38,728 nt of DNA from Frankia tisae (lineage in GTDB: Bacteria > Actinomycetota > Actinomycetes > Frankiales > Frankiaceae): assembly GCF_025403405.1 (NCBI RefSeq), contig NZ_JANEZT010000012.1, forward strand, positions 1 through 38,728, in the 5' to 3' direction. The notes beneath the pieces are model-generated. The model was given only the letters and a program-made list of their open reading frames with translations. It ran no database searches and was not told where the DNA came from. The translations under genes were made by a program, and so were the position numbers. This document shows, one piece after another, positions 1 through 7,675 of this stretch. How positions within the stretch are numbered: the first letter of the stretch is position 1; every line of letters starts with the position of its first letter.

Positions 1-2137
1 GGGTGGCGACGCCGGGTGGGGCGAAGCGTTCGCCGGTGACGGCCTCGCTGATGCCGGTGCGGTCCAGGTAGGGGGTGATCCCGCCGAGGTGGAACGGCCA
101 GCCGGCGCCGAGGATCATGCACAGGTCGATGTCGGCGGCCTCGGCGACGATCTTCTCGGTGAGCATGAGGTGGATCTCCTCGGCGAGCGCCCGCAGGGCG
201 GCCTCGCGCACCTCGGCGGCCGTGCGCGGCCGCACCCCCGCAGCCGACCTCAGGGCCGCGGCGGCGGAGGGGTCGACGATCTGGGTGCCGTCCGGGCCGG
301 TGGTGTAGACCGAGCCCCGGCCCGCCTCGACCAGCCGGGCCAGGCTCGTCGGCGCCCGGAACCGGTCCGGGAAGGTGGCGTGCAGCGTCTCGGCGACGTG
401 CAGCGCGACCGGCGGGCCGACCAACGACAGCAGGACGAGCGGCGACATCGGCAGGCCCAGGGGATCCAGGGCGTGGTCGACCTGCTCGATCGGCGTGCCC
501 TGCTCCGCGGCGCCCAGGACCTCGCCGAGGAAGCGGGTGAGCAACCGGTTCACGACGAACGCCGGCGCGTCCGCGACGAGCACGGCGTCCTTGCGCAGGG
601 TGCGGGCGACGGCCAGCGTCGTCGCGACCGTCGCGTCGTCGGTGCGGGCCGCGCGGACCACCTCGACGAGTGGCAGCACCGACACCGGGTTGAAGAAGTG
701 CAGGCCGGCCACCCGCTCGGGATGAGCCAGCCGCGCGGCCATCTCGGTGATCGACAGCGCGGAGGTGTTCGTCAGCAGCACCGCGGTGGGCGCGACCACG
801 GCCTCCAGCTCGGCGAACACCGCCTGCTTGACCGCCAGGTCCTCGAAGACCGCCTCGATCACCAGGTCGGCGTCGGCGAAGGCGTCCAACGTCCGCGAGC
901 CGGTGACGTTCGCCTTGTACCGGTTGGCCTGATCGGCGGAGATCCGGTGGCGCAGCAGCAGATTGTCGATCTCCCGGTGGACGTTTGCGACCCCGGCGTC
1001 GAGCCGCTCGGAATCGATGTCGGTGAGCACGACGGGCACCTCGAGGCGGTGCGCGAACACGAGCGCGAGCTGGGCGGCCATCAGCCCGGCGCCGACGACC
1101 CCGACCTTCGTGACCGGGCGGGCCAGCGAAGGATCCGGGCCGCCGACCGGCCGCTTCGCCCGCTTCTGTACCAGGTCGAAGGCATACAGCCCGGCGGCGA
1201 GCTCACCGCTGACCGACAGGTCTGCCAGCGCCTGCGTCTCGGCGGCGAAGCCGCTGGCACGGTCGGCCGTCTCGGCCAGCGCGATCAGGTCCAGGGCCCG
1301 GTAGGCGGCCGGCGCGGCGCCGTGCAGCCTGGCGTCGGCGAGGGCCCGGCCGCGGGCGACGGCGTCGGCCCAGGCGGCGCCCCGCTCCACCGGGCGGCGC
1401 CCGGCAACCGGGTCGATCTCCTCGCGCAGCACCCGGCCCACCCAGGCCAGCGCCTCCTCCAGGAAGTCGGCCGGTTCCAGCAGCACGTCCCCGATGCCCA
1501 GTTCGAACGCTATGGACCCGCGCAGGGTGCGGTTCTGGCTGAGCGCGTTGTCGATGATGACGGACACCGCCCGGTCGGCGCCGATCAGGTTCGGCAGGAG
1601 CTGGGTACCGCCCCAGGCCGGTACCAGGCCGAGGAACACCTCCGGGAAGGCGAGCGCGGGAATCCCGGCGGACAGCGCCCGGTAGTCGCAGTGCAGCGCC
1701 AGCTCCAGGCCGCCGCCCAGCACCGCCCCGTTGACCAGCGCGAAGGTGGGGACCCGGCGCCCGCCGAGGCGGCCGGAGCCGAGCCGGGCGAAGGCGTCGT
1801 GGCCGAGGCGGCCGAGCGCGTCCAGCGACGGGCGCAGCCGGTCCGCCTCGGTGATCGACGACCGGAAACCGAGGTCGGCCCCGACGCTGAAGATGAACGG
1901 CTTGCCGGTTACGGCGATCGCGGCGACCGGGGGATCGTGCGCCTCGATCCCGTCGACGGCGGCGAGCAGCGAGCGCAGCCCGGCCGGGCCGAAGGTGCTC
2001 GGCCGGGTGTGGTCGTGGCCGTTGTCGAGGGTGACGAGGGCGACCGGGCCGGCCACCCCGGGGAGCGTCACGTACCGGACGTGCGCGGCCGTGACGACCT
2101 CGTCCGGGTAGTCCAGGGTCACCTCGTCGATCGTCAT
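1..2137 (-). CDS. fadB: FadB-like bifunctional enoyl-CoA hydratase / 3-hydroxyacyl-CoA dehydrogenase (3' end beyond window)
   Basis: This enzyme hydrates trans-2-enoyl-CoA and oxidises the resulting 3-hydroxyacyl-CoA with NAD+, the two middle steps of fatty acid beta-oxidation in the cytoplasm. About 712 residues are visible and no stop is reached before the window edge. Family members are near 700 residues, so only a short C-terminus should be missing. The hydratase domain fills roughly residues 15-210 and keeps both expected catalytic glutamates, E145 in GGGLELAL and E166 in FPEVFLG. A Rossmann motif (GVVGAGLMAAQ) lies near residue 345, and the dehydrogenase signature HFFNP starts at H480. 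The ATG at 2137 has AGGAGAGG a few bases upstream. The thiolase gene ends 48 bases upstream on the same strand, so the two form a fadA-fadB type operon. Function is certain at family level; acyl chain preference cannot be read. Confidence 0.93.
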   Translation of the reverse strand, partial: MTIDEVTLDYPDEVVTAAHVRYVTLPGVAGPVALVTLDNGHDHTRPSTFGPAGLRSLLAAVDGIEAHDPPVAAIAVTGKPFIFSVGADLGFRSSITEADRLRPSLDALGRLGHDAFARLGSGRLGGRRVPTFALVNGAVLGGGLELALHCDYRALSAGIPALAFPEVFLGLVPAWGGTQLLPNLIGADRAVSVIIDNALSQNRTLRGSIAFELGIGDVLLEPADFLEEALAWVGRVLREEIDPVAGRRPVERGAAWADAVARGRALADARLHGAAPAAYRALDLIALAETADRASGFAAETQALADLSVSGELAAGLYAFDLVQKRAKRPVGGPDPSLARPVTKVGVVGAGLMAAQLALVFAHRLEVPVVLTDIDSERLDAGVANVHREIDNLLLRHRISADQANRYKANVTGSRTLDAFADADLVIEAVFEDLAVKQAVFAELEAVVAPTAVLLTNTSALSITEMAARLAHPERVAGLHFFNPVSVLPLVEVVRAARTDDATVATTLAVARTLRKDAVLVADAPAFVVNRLLTRFLGEVLGAAEQGTPIEQVDHALDPLGLPMSPLVLLSLVGPPVALHVAETLHATFPDRFRAPTSLARLVEAGRGSVYTTGPDGTQIVDPSAAAALRSAAGVRPRTAAEVREAALRALAEEIHLMLTEKIVAEAADIDLCMILGAGWPFHLGGITPYLDRTGISEAVTGERFAPPGVAT

Positions 2138-2185
2138 GCCGCCCTCTCCTGGGACTGGGTTCTCGCGTGCTCGCGTGGGGCGCGG

Positions 2186-3406
2186 TCAGCTCGTCGCCGT
2201 GGTCGCGGCGTCGTGGTGGGGGTTCTCCCAGACCGTGGTCGCCCCCATGCCGAGGCCCACGCACATCGCCGTCATGCCGTAGCGGACCTCGGGATGCTCG
2301 GCGAACTGCCGGGCCAGCTGGGTCATCAGCCGCACCCCGCTGGACGCCAGCGGATGGCCCAGCGCGATCGCACCGCCGTACCGGTTGACGCGGGGGTCGT
2401 CGTCGGCGATCCCGAAATGGTCGAGGAAGGCGAGGACCTGCACGGCGAACGCCTCGTTCAGCTCGAACAGGCCGATGTCGTCGATCGTCAGGCCGGTACG
2501 GGCCAGCGCCTTCTCCGTCGACGGGATCGGGCCGACGCCCATCACCTCGGGGGCGACGCCGGCGAACCCGTAGCCGACCAGCGTCATCTTCGCCGGCAGG
2601 CCCAGCTCGGCGGCCACCTCCGCGGCGGCGAGCAGGCATCCGGTCGCGCCGTCGTTGATCCCGGCGGAGTTGCCCGCCGTGACCCGGCCGTGCGGGCGGA
2701 ACGGGGTACGCAGCCCGGCCAGCCCGGCCAGGGTCGTCGCCGGGCGCGGCGGCTCGTCGGCGGTGACCAGTTCCCAGCCGCTGTCGGCGTGCCGGGCCGC
2801 CATCGGGACCAGGTCGGGCTGAATCTGACCGTTCGCGTAGGCCTTGGCGACCTTCTCCTGGGAGGCCAGGGCGTAGGCGTCGGCCCGCGCCCGGGTGATT
2901 GCCGGGTAGCGGTCGTGCACGTTCTCCGCTGTCGAGCCCATGACCAACGCGGACGGATCCACCAGCCGCTCGGCGACGAAGCGCGGGTTGAGGTCGGCGC
3001 CCTCGCCCATCGGATGGCGGCCCATGTGCTCCACCCCGCCCGCCACCGCGACGTCGTAGGCGCCGACCGCGATCGAGGACGCCGTCGTCGTCACCGCCGT
3101 CACGGCGCCGGCGCACATGCGGTCGACGGCATAGCCGGGCACCGACTCCGGCAGCCCCGCCAGCACCCCGGCGATCCGGCCGATGGTCAGGCCCTGATCG
3201 CCGATCTGGGTGGTGGCCGCGATCGCCACCTCGTCGACGCGCTCCGGTGGCAGCGACGGGTTGCGGCGCAGCAACTCCCGGATCACCCGGACGATCAGGT
3301 CGTCCGCCCGGGTCTCGGCGTAGACGCCCTTGGCCTTGCCGAACGGCGTGCGCACGCCGTCGACGAAGACCACGTCGCGGACCGAACCGCGGGCTGAACC
3401 GAACAC
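2186..3406 (-). CDS. fadA: Acetyl-CoA acyltransferase (thiolase)
   Basis: A 406-residue thiolase cleaving 3-ketoacyl-CoA with CoA, the last step of beta-oxidation, acting with the FadB-like enzyme encoded just downstream. The nucleophilic cysteine is C98 in DRMCAG. The NEAFA motif, the GGAIALGHPLASSG histidine motif and the C-terminal MCVGLGMG cysteine motif are all present, so the enzyme should be active. The GTG start at 3406 is supported by GGGAGG five bases upstream. The upstream gap holds a promoter-like TAGGCT box and a perfect palindrome described separately. The degradative rather than biosynthetic assignment rests on pairing with fadB. Confidence 0.94.
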   Translation of the reverse strand: MFGSARGSVRDVVFVDGVRTPFGKAKGVYAETRADDLIVRVIRELLRRNPSLPPERVDEVAIAATTQIGDQGLTIGRIAGVLAGLPESVPGYAVDRMCAGAVTAVTTTASSIAVGAYDVAVAGGVEHMGRHPMGEGADLNPRFVAERLVDPSALVMGSTAENVHDRYPAITRARADAYALASQEKVAKAYANGQIQPDLVPMAARHADSGWELVTADEPPRPATTLAGLAGLRTPFRPHGRVTAGNSAGINDGATGCLLAAAEVAAELGLPAKMTLVGYGFAGVAPEVMGVGPIPSTEKALARTGLTIDDIGLFELNEAFAVQVLAFLDHFGIADDDPRVNRYGGAIALGHPLASSGVRLMTQLARQFAEHPEVRYGMTAMCVGLGMGATTVWENPHHDAATTATS

Positions 3407-3529
3407 GGTGGCCTCCCCACCGGCGACGCCTGGCCGCCGGCACCTCGCCGTGAGACGCCGACCGCCCGTGCCGGCCCGATGGGACCGCGCTGACGGTCAG
3501 CACCGGCGCGGACACCGCCGGCACCGGCT

Positions 3530-3535
3530 AGCCTA
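3530..3535 (-). promoter_or_regulatory. Candidate -10 box of the fadAB operon
   Basis: TAGGCT on the minus strand fits the actinobacterial TANNNT pattern. With a 17-base spacer the -35 position would be TACCGG, inside the palindrome at 3547-3558. The leader to the thiolase GTG would be about 120 bases. The -35 is not canonical, so this is a placement argument rather than a strong match. Confidence 0.35.
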
Positions 3536-3546
3536 CGGCAGGTGGT

Positions 3547-3558
3547 TACCGGCCGGTA
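3547..3558. promoter_or_regulatory. 12-bp palindrome upstream of fadA, candidate repressor operator
   Basis: TACCGGCCGGTA is a perfect palindrome. The flanks GTGGT and ACCAC extend the dyad with a one-base asymmetry, giving nearly 23 bases of symmetry. It overlaps the position a -35 element would occupy for the thiolase operon, the usual place for a TetR-type repressor of beta-oxidation genes. The regulator is inferred; no such gene is in the window. Confidence 0.45.
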
Positions 3559-3625
3559 GACCACTCGCGCCGTCTGCCCCCGGTGTCGCGGTACGGCCGT
3601 TGGCGCATCGCCAGCGCGGAGGGGA

Positions 3626-5242
3626 TCAGGCCGCGCCGGGGCCGGCCGGGGCGGAACCCGTCGGGCCCGGGCCCGACGCGGACGGCTTCGTCGCGCCGCC
3701 GCCCGCCGAGGCCGGGTCGGTGGGGCTGCCGCCCGTCGGGGTGGCCCCGATCGAGGAAGCGCCGCCGTCCGCCGGCGCCGCACCGACCGGAGAGCCGGCG
3801 GTGGGCCGCCCGGCGGACCCGCGCACCGAGCGGCCGGCGCCGGCGCGCCCACCGCGGGAGCGCGGTCGATCCGCCCCGCCGGCACCCCCGCCGCGACCCG
3901 CACGCCGCCCGCCGGCGCGCTCGGTGGCGGGCGGGGCTGCCTCGTCCGCCGGATCAGGTTCCGGGTCGACGAGCGCGGAGTTCAGGGCCGTGCGGGTCAG
4001 CTCCCGCTGCCAGGCGCGGGCGCCGCCGGCGATCAGCGCCTCCTCCACCGCCGACTCGGTCAGCGGATCGGGCGGGGACCAGGCGATCCGCCGGGACAGC
4101 GCGGGTTCGAGGAGGTTCTCCACCGGCATGGTGTGAGCGGCGGCAATCGTGGACAGCTCCGCCCGCACCCGGGCGAGCCGGGCGGCGGCCACCGGGTCGC
4201 GCTCGGCCCACCGGTTCGGCGGGGGAAGACCGTCCCCGCTGGGACCGGCCGGCGCCGGCAGCTCGTCGTCGGGTAGCGCCGCGGCGCTGCGCAGCGCATC
4301 CAGCCAGGTGTTCGCGGTCCGCCGGATTCGCGGGCCGGAGAAGATGGGCAGGCGGATCAGCGCCGCGGTGTCGGCGGGGGCGTTGAGGACCGCATCCATG
4401 ATGGCGCTGTCCGGCAGGACCCGGCCCGGGGCCACGTCTCGGGTGCGGGCCATCCGGTCCCGGGCGGTCCACATGGCCCGCACCGCCGCGAGCTGGCGGC
4501 GGGAACGCGCCCGGTGGATGCCGCTGGTCCGTCGCCATGGCTCGGCGCGGGGCTCGCGGGGCGGGGCCGCGACGATCCCGGCGAACTCCTGCCGAGCGAA
4601 CTCGATCTTGTCCTGTTCGATGAGCTCGGCTTCGAGCGCGTCGCGCAGCTCCACCAGCAGCTCGACGTCGAGCGCCGCGTAGCGCAGCCAGGGCTCGGGC
4701 AGCGGCCGGGTCGACCAGTCCGCCGCGGAGTGGCCCTTCTCCAGGCCGTAGCCGAGCACCCGCTCGACGATCATGCCGAGGCCGACCCGCTCGTAGCCCA
4801 GCAGCCGGCCGGCGAGCTCGGTGTCGAACAGCAGGCTTGGCCGCAGCCCGAGCTCGGCCAGGCAGGGCAGGTCCTGGCTGGCGGCGTGCAGCACCCATTC
4901 GGCGTCACCCACCGCCTCCTGGATGACGCTCAGGTTACCCAGCGGGACGGGATCGACGAGCAGTGAGCCCGCTCCTCGGCGCCGGATCTGGACCAGGTAG
5001 GCACGCTGGCTGTACCGGTACCCGGAGGCCCGCTCCGCGTCGAAGGCGACCGGGCCCGTCCCGGCCGCCAGCCGTTCGGCCGCGGCGGTGAGCTCGGCGG
5101 CGTCGACGATGACGGGAGGGACGCCGTCCACAGGCGTGAGGAGCGGGATGGGCTCGCGGGCGCTGGTGCTGGGCTCTCCCTCCACCTTTGCGCTTACACC
5201 CCCGCTGACCTGCTGTGTTGGTTCAGGAACCGTCGACGTCAC
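3626..5242 (-). CDS. rnd: Ribonuclease D (DEDDy 3'-5' exoribonuclease) with HRDC domain and long disordered tail
   Basis: A 3'-5' exoribonuclease of the RNase D family, which trims stable RNA 3' ends. The DEDDy residues are visible: D68 and E70 (FDAE), D124 (HAASQDL), and Y188 with D192 (RYAALDVELL). An HRDC-like helical region follows at about residues 240-320 (RQLAAVRAMWTARDRMA). From about residue 420 the protein becomes a low-complexity tail of some 115 residues rich in Gly, Ala, Pro, Arg and Ser, which bacterial RNase D normally lacks. The GTG start at 5242 has no Shine-Dalgarno sequence, but TACGAT lies eight bases upstream (possible leaderless start) and a TATAAT box lies further out. 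The order hemE, DUF3000, RNase D is conserved in Actinobacteria. Confidence 0.92.
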   Translation of the reverse strand: MTSTVPEPTQQVSGGVSAKVEGEPSTSAREPIPLLTPVDGVPPVIVDAAELTAAAERLAAGTGPVAFDAERASGYRYSQRAYLVQIRRRGAGSLLVDPVPLGNLSVIQEAVGDAEWVLHAASQDLPCLAELGLRPSLLFDTELAGRLLGYERVGLGMIVERVLGYGLEKGHSAADWSTRPLPEPWLRYAALDVELLVELRDALEAELIEQDKIEFARQEFAGIVAAPPREPRAEPWRRTSGIHRARSRRQLAAVRAMWTARDRMARTRDVAPGRVLPDSAIMDAVLNAPADTAALIRLPIFSGPRIRRTANTWLDALRSAAALPDDELPAPAGPSGDGLPPPNRWAERDPVAAARLARVRAELSTIAAAHTMPVENLLEPALSRRIAWSPPDPLTESAVEEALIAGGARAWQRELTRTALNSALVDPEPDPADEAAPPATERAGGRRAGRGGGAGGADRPRSRGGRAGAGRSVRGSAGRPTAGSPVGAAPADGGASSIGATPTGGSPTDPASAGGGATKPSASGPGPTGSAPAGPGAA

Positions 5243-5282
5243 GATCGGCGATCGTACGTCTGAATCCTCGCGGAGGCAGCCG

Positions 5283-5310
5283 CGCTGTACAGCGAATCGC
5301 GCTAATTATA
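5283..5310 (-). promoter_or_regulatory. Promoter/operator region for RNase D: TATAAT box plus 12-bp palindrome
   Basis: On the minus strand a perfect TATAAT lies at 5310-5305, unusual in such GC-rich DNA. Just downstream in the reading direction is the perfect palindrome CGCTGTACAGCG at 5294-5283. No good -35 is visible. The placement, a -10 box then a dyad near the start site, suggests repressor control of rnd separate from the upstream DUF3000 gene. Confidence 0.4.
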
Positions 5311-5415
5311 CGCATCGTGACACCACTACCGGGTACGGTGGCCGGCTTCTGGTCCGAACGGGGTACCGCTGGTCCGGTCGGTGTGGTGCTACAACCGGGC
5401 CCGTGGCCGGCGGCT

Positions 5416-6075
5416 TCAGCCCCGTCGCTGGGGGAGCGGCACGACGCCGGACAGGGCCGGTGGCAGGCCGGCCATGGCGGCCAGGAGGTCACCGAAGGCC
5501 AGCAGGTGGGCGGTTGCCCCGACGGGACTCCACGCAGGCCGCGCCGGCTCGGAACCGGCCGGGCCCCCCTCCGCCGAGTCGTCGTCGAGCTCGGTCTCGG
5601 CCCAGTCGGGTGACCAGGAACAGCGCAGCTCGACGTCGAAGCTGTCCCCGTCGGCCCGAAGGACACCGAACCGCCGTGACGTCGTCGTCGTCACCGCGCC
5701 GCCGAGCGCGCGGAACTGTGCGCCGTGCGCGTCGAGGGACTCCCGCAGCCACGACCAGGCCACGTCGGCCAGCAGCGGATCGGCGGCGATCTCCGGATCG
5801 ACGCTCGCCCGGGCGTAGCAGACGAAGCGGGCGCTGCCCTGCCAGGCAGGCTGTCCGTCCGGGTCCATCAGGACGATCAGCCGCCCGGCGGCGAGGTCGG
5901 CGGCGTCGCCGGTCAGCCCGCCGGCGAGGGCAAAGGCGTAGGGCGCGAGCCGAGTCGGGGCCGCGATCTCGTGCACGCTGATCTCCGGGCGCAGCCACGT
6001 CATCCCGTCGCGCAGGGCGCCGGTGCTGGCGAGAAAGATCGGCGGGCTCGCCTCGTACGACTGCACCGCCCCCAT
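5416..6075 (-). CDS. DUF3000 family protein
   Basis: A 219-residue protein matching the actinobacterial DUF3000 family of unknown biochemical role, recognised from its sequence style (MTWLRPEISVHEIAAPTRLAP, AWSWLRESLDAHGA) and from its place between hemE and RNase D. It has no signal peptide or membrane segment and no obvious catalytic motif. I chose the ATG at 6075 because the domain begins there; the upstream extension to 6519 is low-complexity and lies opposite non-coding DNA. The 173-base gap downstream holds a separate promoter candidate for rnd, so co-transcription is not assured. Confidence 0.8.
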   Translation of the reverse strand: MGAVQSYEASPPIFLASTGALRDGMTWLRPEISVHEIAAPTRLAPYAFALAGGLTGDAADLAAGRLIVLMDPDGQPAWQGSARFVCYARASVDPEIAADPLLADVAWSWLRESLDAHGAQFRALGGAVTTTTSRRFGVLRADGDSFDVELRCSWSPDWAETELDDDSAEGGPAGSEPARPAWSPVGATAHLLAFGDLLAAMAGLPPALSGVVPLPQRRG

Positions 6076-6317
6076 GACGGCAACGTTAGGGCGTCGGCCT
6101 TGATCGCGCTGGGTGGACGCCGGAGCGTGCTGCTTCGATCCCGTTGCGTGCGATCGGGTGCCGATGAGGCGATGGCTGGAGCGGTGTGCCGCCGCATCCC
6201 GCAGGACCGGAACCTCCCGAGACCCGGGTGATGCCTCCGTCGCGACGGGCTCGCCGTACGTCCCGGGACGGCCCGGGGCGGCGCTGTAATCAGGGCGCGG
6301 GGTGGGATTGTGCAGGC

Positions 6318-6605
6318 TCACGCCGAAATCCGGACAGCGGCGCGCCCGCGGCCGCGATGGTCTCTCGCCGCCGCGCCAGCTTCCCTGGCCGGTCTCGGGT
6401 GCCCCGCCGGTCTGGCCCCCGGGATCTGCCCCACGGGCGGGACCGGCCCCACAAGCACCGCGGCACCGCACTCTGTGCAGGCCCACTCCGGGCAGTCCGA
6501 TCCGTGCCCGTCCGCGCACGGCGGCTGCTCGAACGGCCGCTCGTCACCGCACTCGGCGCAGGTGAGAACAATGTGATCGTCGGTGCCCACCCGGACCAGT
6601 TCCAC
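6318..6605 (-). CDS. Small zinc-ribbon protein
   Basis: A 95-residue protein with two paired-cysteine knuckles, CAEC (residues 16-19) and CTEC (43-46), plus C30 and C38 and histidines between them. This pattern fits one or two structural zinc sites. The C-terminal 40 residues are Pro/Ala/Arg-rich and look disordered. I recognise the core (CAECGDERPFEQPPCADGHG) as a type of small conserved actinobacterial protein of unknown function. I prefer the GTG at 6605 because GGGGAG lies ten bases upstream and the conserved part starts at once; the same frame stays open to 6728, but that stretch has no protein-like character. Confidence 0.6.
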   Translation of the reverse strand: MELVRVGTDDHIVLTCAECGDERPFEQPPCADGHGSDCPEWACTECGAAVLVGPVPPVGQIPGARPAGHPRPAREAGAAARDHRGRGRAAVRISA

Positions 6606-6905
6606 TCGAACACCACTCCCCGCGCACGGCTGCTGCGTGTTGCGTCCCCTCGGATGCGGCGGGCGCCTGCACCACGGATCCTGCGCCCCCGCGACTGCCG
6701 GCCGAGGTGGAACGCCGACAACGCGCACCCTCTGCCCTCATTCCGACCGGACTGACGGTGCCATGGGACGGACAGATGTCCGCGCATTCTCTCCGGCGTG
6801 TCGCGTGCGCCCGTCTCGATGGGGAGTGGGCGGGTGATCCCCCTTCGGGGGAGTTGCCCAGCTTCGTCGCGGGGAACAGTGGGGACATGCGCGCGGGGTG
6901 GGGCG

Positions 6906-7292
6906 TCAGTTCCGGCGAGCGGTGGGCTGGGAGACCGGCCGCGCGCCCGGGTCTGCCGGTGCGGTCGGACTGCCTGCCGTGCCGGCGTCGCCCCGCAGCC
7001 AGTGCCGTTCCACGAAGAACGGCGCCACCGGCAGCACGGAGGCGATCAGGGCCAGCACGGTGCGTCGGCGGGGCCAGCGCCCGACGAATGCCAGGTAGCC
7101 GATGAGGGCGCAGTAGGCGAGGAAGAGCGTGCCGTGGACCGGGCCGAGGATCTTCACCCCCTGGGGATGGTCGGCGCCGTACTTGATCCCGGTGGCGATG
7201 AGCAGCAGGAGGAACGACGTCGCCTCGGCGAACGAGACGGCGCGGGCAGCGGTCAGGATCCGGGAGCCGCTGTGCGGGGACCTATCGGTCAT
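6906..7292 (-). CDS. DUF3817 family integral membrane protein
   Basis: A 128-residue membrane protein with three likely helices: about residues 19-39 (VSFAEATSFLLLLIATGIKYG), 52-72 (VHGTLFLAYCALIGYLAFVGR) and 78-94 (TVLALIASVLPVAPFFVE). The segment with GIKYGADHPQGVKILGPVHG is typical of DUF3817, whose role is unknown. The ATG at 7292 has GAGGA eight bases upstream. The frame extends to 7418, but that part translates a tandem repeat into a Thr/Arg-rich string and is rejected. It diverges from hemE with about 380 bases between. Confidence 0.85.
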   Translation of the reverse strand: MTDRSPHSGSRILTAARAVSFAEATSFLLLLIATGIKYGADHPQGVKILGPVHGTLFLAYCALIGYLAFVGRWPRRRTVLALIASVLPVAPFFVERHWLRGDAGTAGSPTAPADPGARPVSQPTARRN

Positions 7293-7316
7293 CGGTGAAT
7301 CCTCAATCGTCGTCGC

Positions 7317-7362
7317 GTGTCGTGATCGTCGTGTCGTGATCGTCGTGATCGTCGTGTCGTGG
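7317..7362. repeat. Intergenic tandem repeat, 14-bp unit
   Basis: The unit GTGTCGTGATCGTC occurs at 7317-7330 and 7331-7344, followed by partial copies (GTGATCGTC, then GTGTCGTGG) to 7362. It lies in the hemE/DUF3817 divergent region, just upstream of the DUF3817 start. A similar CGTCGTGG array lies at 23128-23159. Confidence 0.75.
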
Positions 7363-7525
7363 TTGGAGTGCACTGTGGCGGCGAGGTGCGCACCGCCTGG
7401 GACACGCCGACCGCTCACCTGGGCGAACAGCGGATTTCGTCACACCTGGCCTGCCTACGGTCGCACCTGGCCGGTCGGGTCGGCCGGGGTGGTCCAGGTC
7501 GCGGGCACCGGCTGGACCAGCGACT

Positions 7526-7546
7526 TCTTCTACTGAAAGTAGAAGA
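7526..7546. promoter_or_regulatory. Perfect 9-bp inverted repeat with 3-base loop upstream of hemE
   Basis: TCTTCTACT, then GAA, then AGTAGAAGA forms a perfect AT-rich hairpin or dyad in DNA that is otherwise extremely GC-rich. It sits 130 bases before the hemE ATG and 234 bases before the divergent DUF3817 start. There is no coding gene it could terminate nearby, so an operator for one or both divergent genes is more likely than a terminator. The cognate regulator is unknown. Confidence 0.5.
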
Positions 7547-7675
7547 TAGCTGACGTCGAATGCCCCGATCGGCCCGGACCGTGACCACGCCGACGCCGGT
7601 CATCACCCGCCCGTGCCGATCGGGGTGCCCCTGGTCACACCGGCGCAGGTGCGGTGGACATGCAACGATCGAGTC

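Noticed and set aside
89-3397. 1102-residue open frame on the plus strand
   Set aside because: It lies opposite the thiolase and FadB-like genes, which have full catalytic motifs; its product is an Arg/Gly/Asp-rich string without a domain, a typical shadow in high-GC DNA.
7293-7418. N-terminal extension of the DUF3817 protein
   Set aside because: It would translate the intergenic tandem repeat into Thr/Arg runs; the ATG at 7292 has a proper ribosome-binding site.
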